Positions 24,910 through 33,482 of a DNA stretch of 64,000 bases are shown here, piece after piece. Within the stretch, counting starts at the first letter, position 1. Each line of letters starts with the position of its first letter. The notes under the pieces are model-generated. The model was not told where the DNA came from. It ran no database searches and was given only the letters and a program-made list of their open reading frames with translations. The translations under genes were made by a program, and so were the position numbers. Origin of the DNA: Thermodesulfobacteriota bacterium (GTDB lineage Bacteria > Desulfobacterota_D > UBA1144 > Nemesobacterales > UBA2774); contig DAOKYU010000001.1 of the NCBI GenBank assembly GCA_035325995.1, positions 248,001 through 312,000 on the forward strand, read 5' to 3'.

Positions 24910-26010
24910 ATGGGACTCAGATGCGGACTGGTAGGGCTTCCCAACGTGGGGAAGTCTACTCTTTTTAATGCCCTTACGAGCGCAGGGGCGGAAGTCGGGA
25001 ATTTCCCGTTCACCACGATAGACGACAACGTCGGCGTCGTGGCCGTCGCGGACGACAGGCTCCACAAGCTGGCCGAGCTTGTGAAGCCGCAGAAGCTTAC
25101 GCCGACATACCTCGAAGTGGTAGACATCGCGGGCCTGGTCAAAGGCGCGTCCGAGGGGAAGGGCAGGGGGAACGCCTTTCTCGCCAGCATAAGGGAAGTG
25201 GACCTTATTCTCCACACGGTCCGATGCTTCGAGAACGATAACGTGGTGCACGTCGAGGGCTTCCCGGACGCGATGCGCGACATACATATCATAGAGGACG
25301 AGCTGTTGCTGAAGGACCTCGAAACCCTCGAAAAGCGGCAGGAGAAGCTCCAGTCGCAGGCAAAGGGCGGGGACAGGAAGATCAAGGATGCGCTCGAAGT
25401 GGTGACGCGCCTTAAGGAGTTCGTCGAGAACGGGAACAAGGCCCGGAATTTCCCGCTGGACGAGGAGTCGGCGAAGGTCGTAAAGGAGATGTATCTCCTT
25501 ACCGACATCCCGATGATATACGTCTGCAACGTGAGCGAGGACGACATACCGGACGCCGCCGGGAACGAAGAGGTCGGGAAGGTGAGGGAGTACGCGGAGA
25601 AGGAGGGCTCGGAGGTTATAGTCCTTTCGGCGAAGATAGAGGCCGAGATCGCCGAGCTGCCGTACGACGAGAAGAAGCTCTTTCTGGACGAGCTCGGGCT
25701 CGAGGATTCCGGGCTCGACAGGCTCGTCAGGATTGCATATGATAAGCTGGGAATAATCACGTATTTCACGCAGGGGCCGAAGGAGGTCAGGGCGTGGACG
25801 ATAAGAAAGGGGTGGAAGGCCCCGCAGGCGGCGGGCGTCATACATACGGACTTCGAGCGGGGGTTCATTCGCGCCGAGACGGCGTCGTACGACGACTTCA
25901 TCGCGGCGGGCTCGGAGGCTGCACTAAAGGAAGCCGGCAAGATGCGCTCCGAGGGCAAGGAGTACGTCGTCAGGGACGGGGACATAATGCTCTTCAGGTT
26001 CAATGTATAA
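24910..26010 (+). CDS. ychF: YchF/OLA1-type P-loop ATPase
   Basis: A 366-residue Obg-family protein. The P-loop is GLPNVGKSTL (residues 8-17), G3 is VDIAGLVKGAS, and a coiled-coil insertion at about 125-205 is typical. In place of the GTP-specificity NKxD motif is a VCNVSEDD-type segment, as in YchF, which prefers ATP. The C-terminal TGS domain includes FTQGPKEVRAWTIRKG and ends with VRDGDIMLFRFNV. YchF associates with ribosomes and is linked to translation-fidelity and stress responses. The stop overlaps the pyrD start by 8 bases. Confidence 0.95.
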   Translation: MGLRCGLVGLPNVGKSTLFNALTSAGAEVGNFPFTTIDDNVGVVAVADDRLHKLAELVKPQKLTPTYLEVVDIAGLVKGASEGKGRGNAFLASIREVDLILHTVRCFENDNVVHVEGFPDAMRDIHIIEDELLLKDLETLEKRQEKLQSQAKGGDRKIKDALEVVTRLKEFVENGNKARNFPLDEESAKVVKEMYLLTDIPMIYVCNVSEDDIPDAAGNEEVGKVREYAEKEGSEVIVLSAKIEAEIAELPYDEKKLFLDELGLEDSGLDRLVRIAYDKLGIITYFTQGPKEVRAWTIRKGWKAPQAAGVIHTDFERGFIRAETASYDDFIAAGSEAALKEAGKMRSEGKEYVVRDGDIMLFRFNV

Positions 26011-27106
26011 AGAGATAATAAGGCCTGTGCTGGACAGGCTAGATTCCGAAACGTTTCACGACCTGGCGAGGGAATCCCTTCACCTCGCCGAACTGACCCC
26101 CCTAACATTAAAGCTCGTAGAACTATTCGCCGACGGCGGCAGACGCTTTACGGACGAGAGGCTGCGTGTAAATCTCGGCGGGGTCGAGCTAGAAAATCCG
26201 CTCATCGTCGGCGCGGGATGGGACAAGGCGGGGAGGGCCGTGATGGCCCTATGGCAGCTCGGATTTGCGGCGGTGGAGGTGGGCTCGGTGCTGGAGTACC
26301 GCCAGCCGGGTAATCCGAAGCCGAGGCAGTTCATGGTCGCTCCGGGGACGGCGATAAACTGGCTCGGATTCAACAGCCCGGGGATGGACGTCGTCGCGAA
26401 GAATCTCAGCCGCTACAAGAACCCGCCGTTTAAGCTGGGGATCAGCATCGGGATGAACAAAGACGTCCCGCACGACGATTCGCCCCGCGCGCACGCAGTC
26501 GTCGCGGAGAGGCTTTACGGATACGCCGATTACTTCGCGATAAACGTGAGCTCGCCCAATACCCCCGGCCTGAGAAAGCTCCACGAGAAGGGGCGGACGG
26601 CGAACATCGTCAAGGCAGTGATAGCGGCCATGGAGGGGAAGGGCGGGCGGAAGCCGCTATTCGTGAAGGTCGCGCCGGAGCTCGGCTGGAAGGCGATAGA
26701 CGATATACTCGAAGTCGCGATAGACCACGGGGTGACGGGGATAATCGCGACGAACACGGCGGACGTGCCGGAGATGAAGGCGAAGTACGGGGAGAGGTGG
26801 AGGACGCAGCCCGGCGGGCTCAGCGGGGACGATCCGGACTACAGGCGCATGGCGACGGAGAAGGTCGCCTACATATACAGGCAGGCGGGGGACAAGCTGG
26901 ATATTATCGGCGTCGGCGGCGTGAAAGACGCGGAGACGGCGCTCGAAAAGATAAGGGCCGGGGCGAAGGCGCTGCAGATCGTGACGGCTATAAGGGGGGA
27001 GGGGACTGCCGTTGCGGGGAAGATTAACAAGGGGCTCGTGGAGTTCATGGAGAGGGAAGGGATGAGGTCTTTGGGGGAGATTGTGGGTGTGGATGCGGGG
27101 AGGTGA
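26003..27106 (+). CDS. pyrD: Dihydroorotate dehydrogenase (class 2-like)
   Basis: A 367-residue protein that oxidises dihydroorotate to orotate in pyrimidine synthesis. The N-terminal helical segment (YKEIIRPVLDRLDSETFHDL) is the membrane/quinone-binding part of class 2 enzymes. The FMN barrel carries NPLIVGAGWDKAGRAV, the catalytic-serine loop INVSSPNTPGLRKL, KVAPEL, and IIGVGGVKDAETALEKIRAGA for phosphate binding. Some motifs (GAGWDKAG) are slightly unlike the E. coli type, but the overall order is intact. It is coupled to ychF. A quinone acceptor would fit the menaquinone genes nearby. Confidence 0.88.
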   Translation: MYKEIIRPVLDRLDSETFHDLARESLHLAELTPLTLKLVELFADGGRRFTDERLRVNLGGVELENPLIVGAGWDKAGRAVMALWQLGFAAVEVGSVLEYRQPGNPKPRQFMVAPGTAINWLGFNSPGMDVVAKNLSRYKNPPFKLGISIGMNKDVPHDDSPRAHAVVAERLYGYADYFAINVSSPNTPGLRKLHEKGRTANIVKAVIAAMEGKGGRKPLFVKVAPELGWKAIDDILEVAIDHGVTGIIATNTADVPEMKAKYGERWRTQPGGLSGDDPDYRRMATEKVAYIYRQAGDKLDIIGVGGVKDAETALEKIRAGAKALQIVTAIRGEGTAVAGKINKGLVEFMEREGMRSLGEIVGVDAGR

Positions 27107-27252
27107 AGTCCAGTTGTAACCCGCGTTCGAAGGGGAGTATCCCAAAACTACACTGAAGGCATCCCGATAGTGGTCCGGTGCCGACATTGGGGGCGAGGAC
27201 GGCTCGGCCTCTGCCGCGACGAGCCTTTTTCTAAGAGGGGAAGAGAAGAGAG

Positions 27253-27274
27253 ATTGCTTCGCTTCGCTCGCAAT
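27253..27274. repeat. Dispersed-type hairpin repeat (ATTGC...GCAAT)
   Basis: ATTGC (27253-27257) pairs with GCAAT (27270-27274) around TTCGCTTCGCTC. The form TTGCTTCGCTTCGCTCGCAA followed by TGAC resembles intergenic repeats seen in many environmental bacterial genomes. Only one copy is in this window. Confidence 0.55.
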
Positions 27275-27347
27275 GACTAATTATAGATAGATCTCTCACA
27301 TTAGTTCGAGATGACAAAAAAAGATGCTTGATGTATTGCTGACGGAA

Positions 27348-27410
27348 AACTGAATGGGTTCCTGCCTCCGCAGGAATGACAGAAGCGGGGTGATTTCTCG
27401 CTCACTCGAA
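27348..27410. repeat. 63-base hairpin repeat, copy A
   Basis: It begins AACTGAATGGG and ends TCACTCGAA. The core hairpin is TTCCTGC (27359-27365), loop CTCC, GCAGGAA (27370-27376). About ten positions differ from copy B at 27482-27544. Confidence 0.75.
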
Positions 27411-27481
27411 AAAGATAAATCCCCCCTTGCTCCCCCCTTTTCCTAAGGAGGGAAGAAAAGAATAAGATAAGACAAAGGATT

Positions 27482-27544
27482 AACTGAATAGGTTCCTGTC
27501 TGCACAGGAATGACAGAAATGTGGTGATTCCTCGCTCGCTCGGA
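27482..27544. repeat. 63-base hairpin repeat, copy B
   Basis: Same orientation as copy A. Its hairpin is TTCCTGT (27493-27499), loop CTGC, ACAGGAA (27504-27510). The C-G pair closing the loop in copy A is T-A here, a compensatory change that keeps the stem. Confidence 0.75.
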
Positions 27545-27630
27545 ATCGTTAGAAATGATAATATGCTATATATGATATATATACTTTCGGTATGGGCTAT
27601 CCAAATTTATTCTACCAAAATCAGAGCTCT

Positions 27631-28806
27631 TCAAGTCCTATAGTGTGCGTTGATCTTGAGGTAGTCGAACGTGATGTCGCTCGTTACGACGAAGGAGCTT
27701 TTCTTGCCCGATTTAAGGTCGAGGGTTATGGAGAAGGTCGGCAGCTTCATGACTTCGAGGGCCTTTTCCTCGTCCATGACCGCCTTCGAGTTGCTTAAGA
27801 CCTTGTGCCCGGCGAAGAAGAGGTCGAGCCTGTCCGGGTTGAAATCCACGCCCGCGCGTCCCGCCGCGGCGACTATCCTCCCCCAGTTCGGGTCTTCGCC
27901 GAAGAGTGCGCTCTTAACGAGGAGCGAAGTCCCGATAGTCCGCGCGACGGCCTCGGCGTCCTTTTCCGTCTTCGCGCCCTTGACGATTATCTTCACTACC
28001 TTGGTCGCCCCTTCGCCGTCCTTGACTATCATGTGGGCGACCTCGGATGCGGCTTCCGTGACTGCGTCCAGGAGCTTCTTGTAATCCTTGCCGCCGTCTA
28101 CGGCCCTGTTGCCGAGCTTGCCGTTGGCGAGCAGGAGCACCGTGTCGTTCGTGGACGTATCGCCGTCTACTATGATCTTGTTGAACGAGCTGCCGTTCGA
28201 GTCGAAGAGTAGCCTGGAAAGCGCCCTTTTGCCTACGTTGACGTCCGTCATGATGTAGGCGAGCATCGTCGCCATGTTCGGCATTATCATCCCCGCGCCT
28301 TTGCCTATGACGGCGACCGTGCCCTTGCCGCCGCCGATGATGACATTCACGGACGCATATTTCGGGAACGCGTCCGTCGTCATGATGGCCTCGGCGGCGT
28401 CGAGCATGCCGTCCTCCCTTAGCCCGGAGACGAGCTGGGGCACGGCATTCTTGATCTTGTCCGTCGGGAGCGGGCCGCCGATGAGCCCCGTAGAGGACGG
28501 TATGACGAGGTCTTCGGCGATGCCGAGACCCCGGGCGAGGTAGCGCGATGTGAGTACCGCCGCCTTCATGCCCGCAGGGCCGGTGAACGCGTTAGCGATG
28601 CCGCTGTTTATCAGCACGGCCTGACAGTATCCGCCCTTTATCCTCTCCATTCCGAGGACGACGGGCGGGGCCTTGACGACGTTCGTCGTAAATACTCCCG
28701 CCGCTTTCGCGGGGGTTTCCGAGAATAAAAGGGCGAGGTCCTTCTTGCCCCTTTTTTTGATTCCGCAGGATATACCGCTCCCCAGGAAACCGGGAATCTT
28801 TATCAT
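27631..28806 (-). CDS. argJ: ArgJ, glutamate N-acetyltransferase / ornithine acetyltransferase
   Basis: A 391-residue member of the ArgJ Ntn-type family. The protein self-cleaves before the Thr of PNMATMLAYIMTD (about residue 180) to give alpha and beta chains, and that Thr is the nucleophile. Other signatures are GVFTTNVVKAPPV, NSGIANAFTG, TDAFPK, NDTVLLLANG and EDPNWGRIVAAAGRAGV. It recycles the acetyl group between acetylornithine and glutamate in arginine synthesis. No other arg genes are in the window. Its start overlaps the recO stop by 4 bases (ATGA). Confidence 0.95.
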   Translation of the reverse strand: MIKIPGFLGSGISCGIKKRGKKDLALLFSETPAKAAGVFTTNVVKAPPVVLGMERIKGGYCQAVLINSGIANAFTGPAGMKAAVLTSRYLARGLGIAEDLVIPSSTGLIGGPLPTDKIKNAVPQLVSGLREDGMLDAAEAIMTTDAFPKYASVNVIIGGGKGTVAVIGKGAGMIMPNMATMLAYIMTDVNVGKRALSRLLFDSNGSSFNKIIVDGDTSTNDTVLLLANGKLGNRAVDGGKDYKKLLDAVTEAASEVAHMIVKDGEGATKVVKIIVKGAKTEKDAEAVARTIGTSLLVKSALFGEDPNWGRIVAAAGRAGVDFNPDRLDLFFAGHKVLSNSKAVMDEEKALEVMKLPTFSITLDLKSGKKSSFVVTSDITFDYLKINAHYRT

Positions 28807-29513
28807 ACTGTCAGCTCCTCTATGAACCTGGACGAATTCAATCTTTTCTCTGTGTGGTATTCGGTGAATCTGAGAAACAGTTTTACGTATTTTACAACAT
28901 TCTCAAGGTGAAGCTCCATCAAATCCCTACGGCGGAGAAATTCTCTCGATACGAGGCCGCCGTTCCCGGCCCGGCTGCCGCACGCCGTGCAGACTACACC
29001 GCCCCTTCTTATGCTGAAATGAGCCCTGTCGCCGGCGTCGTTCCCGCACTCGGCGCAGGTTTCGAGATTGGGCTCGTACCCCGAAAGGGCGAGCGTCCGG
29101 AGCTGAAATTCCAGGATGGCCGGGAGAGCGCTTTTGCCCTCGTCGAGCTCTGTGAAGAGCCCCGTAAGCGCCTCGAACATCTCTTCGTTGGGGGCGTCTT
29201 TAGGCGTGAGGACGTCCACGATTTCGAGGGCGAGGCTGCCCCAGAGGAAGAGCCCGACGTCTTCCATCAGGCGGCGGAAGACCCTGACCGTTTCGGCGTC
29301 GTCGACAAACCTGAGGCCGCCGCTTCTTTCCTTGTACCTCGCGCGGAAGAGGACGAACGGCTCTATCCTCCCGCCGAAGCGCTTCCCGCTCGTCCGGGCG
29401 TTCTTCGCAAACCCGCTTATCTTCCCCGAGTCCCTAGTGAAAAGCGTGAGGACGTAGTCTCTTTCGCCGTAGGGGGCTTTTCTCAGGAGATATGCCTCCT
29501 GCCCGTTTATCAT
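28803..29513 (-). CDS. recO: RecO DNA repair protein
   Basis: A 236-residue protein. The N-terminal OB fold begins with the family motif EAYLLRKAPYGERDYVLTLFTRDSGKISGFAKNAR-like order: LR, then GE.D.V..LFT...G. The helical C-domain has a zinc site with CAECGN and CTACGS, and ends in a helical tail. RecO anneals ssDNA-SSB complexes and loads RecA with RecR. It is upstream of and coupled to argJ. Confidence 0.92.
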   Translation of the reverse strand: MINGQEAYLLRKAPYGERDYVLTLFTRDSGKISGFAKNARTSGKRFGGRIEPFVLFRARYKERSGGLRFVDDAETVRVFRRLMEDVGLFLWGSLALEIVDVLTPKDAPNEEMFEALTGLFTELDEGKSALPAILEFQLRTLALSGYEPNLETCAECGNDAGDRAHFSIRRGGVVCTACGSRAGNGGLVSREFLRRRDLMELHLENVVKYVKLFLRFTEYHTEKRLNSSRFIEELTV

Positions 29514-29535
29514 ACTGTTATTATTACCAAAGAAC

Positions 29536-29552
29536 GCCCTCTCCGCGAGGGC
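29536..29552. other. Short GC hairpin in the divergent recO spacer
   Basis: GCCCTC (29536-29541) pairs with GAGGGC (29547-29552) around TCCGC. It is upstream of recO on one strand and of the exported protein gene on the other. Role unknown. Confidence 0.4.
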
Positions 29553-29601
29553 TTGGGGAATGTATCCTTTCGCCGGTCTGGTGGAAAAGGGGCCGATATT
29601 T

Positions 29602-29607
29602 TATAAT
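29602..29607 (+). promoter_or_regulatory. Perfect TATAAT -10 element
   Basis: TATAAT lies 75 bases before the exported-protein gene at 29683. No good -35 element is seen at 16-18 bases upstream, so activation by a regulator or a weak promoter is possible. Confidence 0.35.
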
Positions 29608-29682
29608 AAAGCCGGGTACCGGGTTTTGGGTGCGTCGGTTCATCATTGGGGGATGATGGAATACGGCGGACCGGAGTGAACT

Positions 29683-31107
29683 ATGAACGGAATAAAAATA
29701 CTCTTCGAGAGGCAGGTTATTTCTATACTGTCGGCGGCGCTGCTCGCCGTAATCTTTATGCAGGCATATGGCGCACCCGCCCGCGCGGCCGACGGTTACA
29801 GCGCGGAGGAAAAGATATATCTTAAGAACGTGACGCCGATATTATACGAATATTCACAGGTGGCCTCGCAGGTGAGCGCGAACGTTCTCCCGCTTCAGTC
29901 CGCGCCGCCCGAGAAATGCTCGGGCGAGTTTTCGGGTTATTTCGCTATAATGAGCTCTCTCGGGAAGCAGCTCGGGACGATTACGCCCCCCGCGAGGTTC
30001 AAGTCGGTCCAGGCCGATTCGGCTTCGGCCATATCGGATTACGAGACCGCACTTAACCTCTATAGCGCCGCATGCACCCAGGAAGACTTCGGTACGAAGG
30101 GAGAGCTCGTAAGCCGTGCAGGGGCGGGCGTGAACAGGTCCGTGGCAAAGATAAACGAGGTTTATAAGGATATAGAGGACCTCGGCGCGGTTGCCGCCGC
30201 ACAGCCCGCCGCCGGAAGCACGGCCCCCGAAAAACTCTCGGAGTCGGCTATCGAGACCGCGCCTTCCGAAGAGTCTGCCCAAATGGAGGAGCAGTACGTA
30301 GAAGAGGGAACCCGGGCGGCGGCTCCCGCGCAAAAGACGAGGGAGGAAATTCTCGAGGAGCTTTCGGGGACAGCGGACACGGGCGCTCGGCCACAGGCCC
30401 TGCAGCCGGAACCCGAAGCCCCGGCCGCTCCCGTCGCCGAAGCGCCCGAGGCGGCCCCGCCGGCCGTGAAAGCGCCCGAGCCCGTAAAGCCGGTGCCGCC
30501 CACGGTACCCCCGGCCCCGGTCGTGGAACCCGAGCCGGTTGCGACAAAGGCCCCGCCCGCACCTGAAAAACCTGAAGCGGCTAAAACCGAACCGGTCCCG
30601 TCCCCTGAGGCCGCCGCTCCGGCCCCGGCCGCGGCTGAAGAAGCCGTTCCTCCCGCAGGCCGGGCGGTGAGTCCCGCGGAGCAGGCGGCCGTCGAGGAAG
30701 CCGTTCGGGCTGCCGAAGAAGCCGAAGAAGTCGGCCTGCAGCCTCCGGGCCCCGGCGAAGCGGCGTCTGAAGCCGTGGGCGAGAAGTCGATGGACACCGC
30801 CGCGCTCACGCCGGAAGAGCTGAAAGAGGAGGCTCTTCCCGAGGACGAGATCAATTCCTGGTGCAGCGGCAGGTACCAGACCGATTTCGAGCGTGAGTCC
30901 TGCGTCGAAAAGAGGACCGCAGCGAGGGACAAGGCCGAGGTGCTCGTCTCGTCTTTCGAGGACGGCACGCCCGAAAGGGAGATAGTCGAAAAGTGCAGGG
31001 CGGACTGGAAAGAGGGCATGACCTATAATTACGAAATGGTCGTATCGTGTACGCAGTTCTTCTGTAGTCAGAAGGGGCTCGAAGCGTGCACGCAGCTTGC
31101 GAAGTAG
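29683..31107 (+). CDS. Exported protein of unknown function with a long Pro/Ala/Glu linker
   Basis: A 474-residue protein with GGAG before the ATG and a signal peptide ending at ARAADGYS. The N-terminal domain (KIYLKNVTPILYEYSQVA, then cysteines in EKCSGEF and AACTQED) and the C-terminal domain (SWCSGRYQTDFERESC, EREIVEKCRADWKEG) match the two domains of the protein at 18499-19287. Between them lies about 200 residues of low-complexity sequence rich in Pro, Ala, Glu and Val (for example KAPEPVKPVPPTVPPAP), like a periplasmic or wall-spanning spacer. The C-terminus adds four more cysteines. No known domain recognised. A structural or envelope-spanning role is speculation. Confidence 0.8.
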   Translation: MNGIKILFERQVISILSAALLAVIFMQAYGAPARAADGYSAEEKIYLKNVTPILYEYSQVASQVSANVLPLQSAPPEKCSGEFSGYFAIMSSLGKQLGTITPPARFKSVQADSASAISDYETALNLYSAACTQEDFGTKGELVSRAGAGVNRSVAKINEVYKDIEDLGAVAAAQPAAGSTAPEKLSESAIETAPSEESAQMEEQYVEEGTRAAAPAQKTREEILEELSGTADTGARPQALQPEPEAPAAPVAEAPEAAPPAVKAPEPVKPVPPTVPPAPVVEPEPVATKAPPAPEKPEAAKTEPVPSPEAAAPAPAAAEEAVPPAGRAVSPAEQAAVEEAVRAAEEAEEVGLQPPGPGEAASEAVGEKSMDTAALTPEELKEEALPEDEINSWCSGRYQTDFERESCVEKRTAARDKAEVLVSSFEDGTPEREIVEKCRADWKEGMTYNYEMVVSCTQFFCSQKGLEACTQLAK

Positions 31108-31164
31108 GGCCGCGCCGCGTCTCCAAGGTGCGCTGACACGGGGGCGCCCCGGTAGCGGCTTCGG

Positions 31165-32520
31165 TCAGTGGAAAATCAGCATCGCTATGAAGAGGTAGAA
31201 GACCGAGCCGAAGATGTCGTTGAACATCGTGAGGAACGGCCCGGACGCCGCCGCCGGGTCGAAATTGAGCTTGTGAAGCACGAGCGGCCCGGCGACGCCT
31301 ATGAACGACGTGGCCATGGTGGCCGACAGCATCGCCGTGAATACCGCTATAGCGATTTTAAGAACCTCGGGCTCGTGGTAGCTTATGAGCGCCCCTATGC
31401 CCGCCGCCAGCACGCCGCATATAACGCCGAGCGTGATTCCGACTCTTACCTCCAGAAAAATAATCCTCAGTATCTGCTTTATGTTGATTGTCCCCATCCC
31501 GAGGCTCCTGATCACGATGGTCGTCGTCTGGAGCCCCACGTTGCCCCCCGTGGCCATGATCGCGGGCATGAACGCGGCCAGTATGGCCACCTTCTGGAGC
31601 GTCGGCTCGAAGGCGTGGACGATTATGAACGCGATGAAGAGCTCGCCCACGAGGGTCATGAGGAGCCAGGGGATTCTCAGCTTTATGCGCGTCCGCATAG
31701 GGGTGTAGATGGGGTGAAGGGTGTCGCCGACACCGGCCATCTGCATTATGTCCTCGGAGGCCTCTTCGGCTATGACGTCGAGGATGTCGTCGGCCGTGAT
31801 CCTGCCCAGAAGAACGCCGTCGTCGTCCACGACGGGGACCGACAGTATGTCGAACTTCTGGAATATATTCGCAACGTCCTCCTGGTCCATGTAGGGTGTG
31901 ACCGTAACTTCGAGCGGCTCCATGACGTCCGTTACCCCGGAGCCCGGGGTCGCCAGAATGAGTGTCTGGAGGGATATGTCGCCGAGGAGCCTGTCGTTTT
32001 CGTCCGTAACGAAAATCTGGTAAAAGTCCGGAATTTCGTCGGCTATCAGCCTTATCCAGTTTATGGCGTCGCGGACCGTGAAATTGTTGCCGACCTTGAC
32101 GAGCTCGGTCTGCATGATACCGCCCGCGGAGTCTTCGGGGTATTTGAGGAGCGGCTCGACGTCCCGGAGGCCCTCGGGGTCCATCTTCGAGAGAACCGAG
32201 GTGGCCGTCTGCTCCGGGAGCTCGCCGATAAGGTCGGCTGCGTCGTCGGATTCCATCTCTTCGACTATCTCGGCTATCTTCTCGGCGTCGAGCTCGCCGA
32301 GTATCTCCTCCCTGTGCTCGGGATCGAGCTCCAGGATGACTTCGGAGGCCGTTTCGGCGTCGAGCGCTTCGAGTATGCGCTGGTAGTCCTCGGGCGGGAA
32401 CACCGTCAGTATCCCGGCTATTTCGGACGGATGGACATCCGTCAGGACGTCCCTTATATCCTGCATATTTCCTTCGAGGAGGTCGTTGGTTATTCTTTCG
32501 GCGAGCTCGGGATTCGGCAT
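31165..32520 (-). CDS. mgtE: MgtE-family magnesium transporter
   Basis: A 451-residue protein with the full MgtE layout. The N-terminal superhelical domain has repeated acidic helices (LDAETASEVILELDPEHR, EMESDDAADLIGELP). A CBS pair at about 135-260 includes VTVTPYMDQEDVANIFQKF. The five-span channel domain contains RIPWLLMTLVGEL, MPAIMATGGNVGLQTTTIVIR and the C-terminal VAGPLVLHKLNFDPAAASGPF. The channel motifs GGNVGxQ and PAxxSGP are intact, so it should conduct Mg2+ under CBS-domain gating. It is divergent from mqnP. Confidence 0.95.
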   Translation of the reverse strand: MPNPELAERITNDLLEGNMQDIRDVLTDVHPSEIAGILTVFPPEDYQRILEALDAETASEVILELDPEHREEILGELDAEKIAEIVEEMESDDAADLIGELPEQTATSVLSKMDPEGLRDVEPLLKYPEDSAGGIMQTELVKVGNNFTVRDAINWIRLIADEIPDFYQIFVTDENDRLLGDISLQTLILATPGSGVTDVMEPLEVTVTPYMDQEDVANIFQKFDILSVPVVDDDGVLLGRITADDILDVIAEEASEDIMQMAGVGDTLHPIYTPMRTRIKLRIPWLLMTLVGELFIAFIIVHAFEPTLQKVAILAAFMPAIMATGGNVGLQTTTIVIRSLGMGTINIKQILRIIFLEVRVGITLGVICGVLAAGIGALISYHEPEVLKIAIAVFTAMLSATMATSFIGVAGPLVLHKLNFDPAAASGPFLTMFNDIFGSVFYLFIAMLIFH

Positions 32521-32636
32521 AATTTCTCTCTGCCTGCGGGAATACCGCCTTAGTGTATAGAAGGAACCTTAAAAGTAAAGTAGACTCTAGGCCCGAACCG
32601 GAGGGCCGGTTCCCTTAATATGAATAGCGTAAGAAT

Positions 32637-33479
32637 ATGAAGAGCATAAGAAATTACAGCAATTTCGTGAAATTCGAGCATACGCTGTTTTCGCTGCCGA
32701 TGATCCTGGCCGGGGCTTTTCTCGCGTGGGGAGGGCTTCCGGACCTGAAGCTCCTGGTGCTCATAATACTCGCGGGGACCGGCGCGCGGACCGCGGCGCT
32801 GGCGATAAACAGGATACTCGACCGTAGGATAGACGCCCTGAATCCCCGGACGAAGGAGAGGGAGCTCCCGTCGGGGAAGCTCAGCCTCGGGAAGGCGTAT
32901 GTCGTCACGACCGCGGGGCTCGTCCTTTATTTCGCCGCGGCCTATAAGATATGCGACCTCGTCCTTTATCTGTCGCCGGTACCGCTCGTGGTTTTCATTA
33001 TATATCCGCTCATGAAGCGCTTTACGTGGCTTTGCCACTTCGGCGTGGGGCTCGGGCTGGCTCTGGCCCCTCTCGGGGGATGGATTGCCGTAACCTGCTC
33101 GTTTCACAGCATTTATCCGGGCGTGTTGCTCGCCCTGTTTACTTTTTTCTGGGTTTCTGGGTTCGACGTCATATACGCGACGATGGACGAGGCATTCGAC
33201 AGGGAGCAGGGGATATATTCGATGGTGGCGCGCTTCGGAAGGGGGACGGCCCTTTATATTTCGGGGCTTCTCCACCAGGCGGCGTTCTTCTCGATAGCCT
33301 TTTTATACTTCCTCATGTTCAGGACCATAGCCGCAGGAATCATGGTAGCGGCTATCGGGATTCTTCTTTTCCTGGAGCAGAGGAAGTCGTCGAACGTAGA
33401 CCTCGCGTTCTTTAAAATCAACATCCTGGTCGGGTTTTCCGTTTTTCTTTTCGTCCTCGCCGGGATATACTTACCCTAG
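32637..33479 (+). CDS. mqnP: UbiA-type prenyltransferase, likely MqnP of the futalosine pathway
   Basis: A 280-residue membrane protein with about eight spans. The two aspartate-rich motifs of UbiA enzymes are present: N-R-I-L-D-R-R-I-D after AALAI, and DEAFDREQGIYS. SLPMILAGAFLAWGG at the N-terminus is also typical. UbiA proteins attach a polyprenyl chain to an aromatic acid. With ubiX, ubiD and mqnE following, the substrate is probably 1,4-dihydroxy-6-naphthoate, so I call it MqnP. A 4-hydroxybenzoate enzyme (UbiA) cannot be excluded from sequence alone. The stop is 3 bases before ubiX. Confidence 0.88.
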   Translation: MKSIRNYSNFVKFEHTLFSLPMILAGAFLAWGGLPDLKLLVLIILAGTGARTAALAINRILDRRIDALNPRTKERELPSGKLSLGKAYVVTTAGLVLYFAAAYKICDLVLYLSPVPLVVFIIYPLMKRFTWLCHFGVGLGLALAPLGGWIAVTCSFHSIYPGVLLALFTFFWVSGFDVIYATMDEAFDREQGIYSMVARFGRGTALYISGLLHQAAFFSIAFLYFLMFRTIAAGIMVAAIGILLFLEQRKSSNVDLAFFKINILVGFSVFLFVLAGIYLP

Positions 33480-33482
33480 ATT

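Larger units (their letters stand above)
27107..27630. other. Repeat-rich intergenic spacer
   Basis: No gene is seen in these 524 bases between pyrD and the end of argJ. The spacer holds several short hairpin repeats, including two copies of a 63-base element and one ATTGC/GCAAT element, listed separately. It also has two copies of a C-run/TTTTCCTAAGGAGGG-like element (near 27224-27250 and 27421-27460). Its last 80 bases are strikingly AT-rich. Confidence 0.7.

Noticed and set aside
27348..27544. Repeats as a CRISPR array
   Set aside because: Only two diverged copies with no regular spacer and no cas genes.
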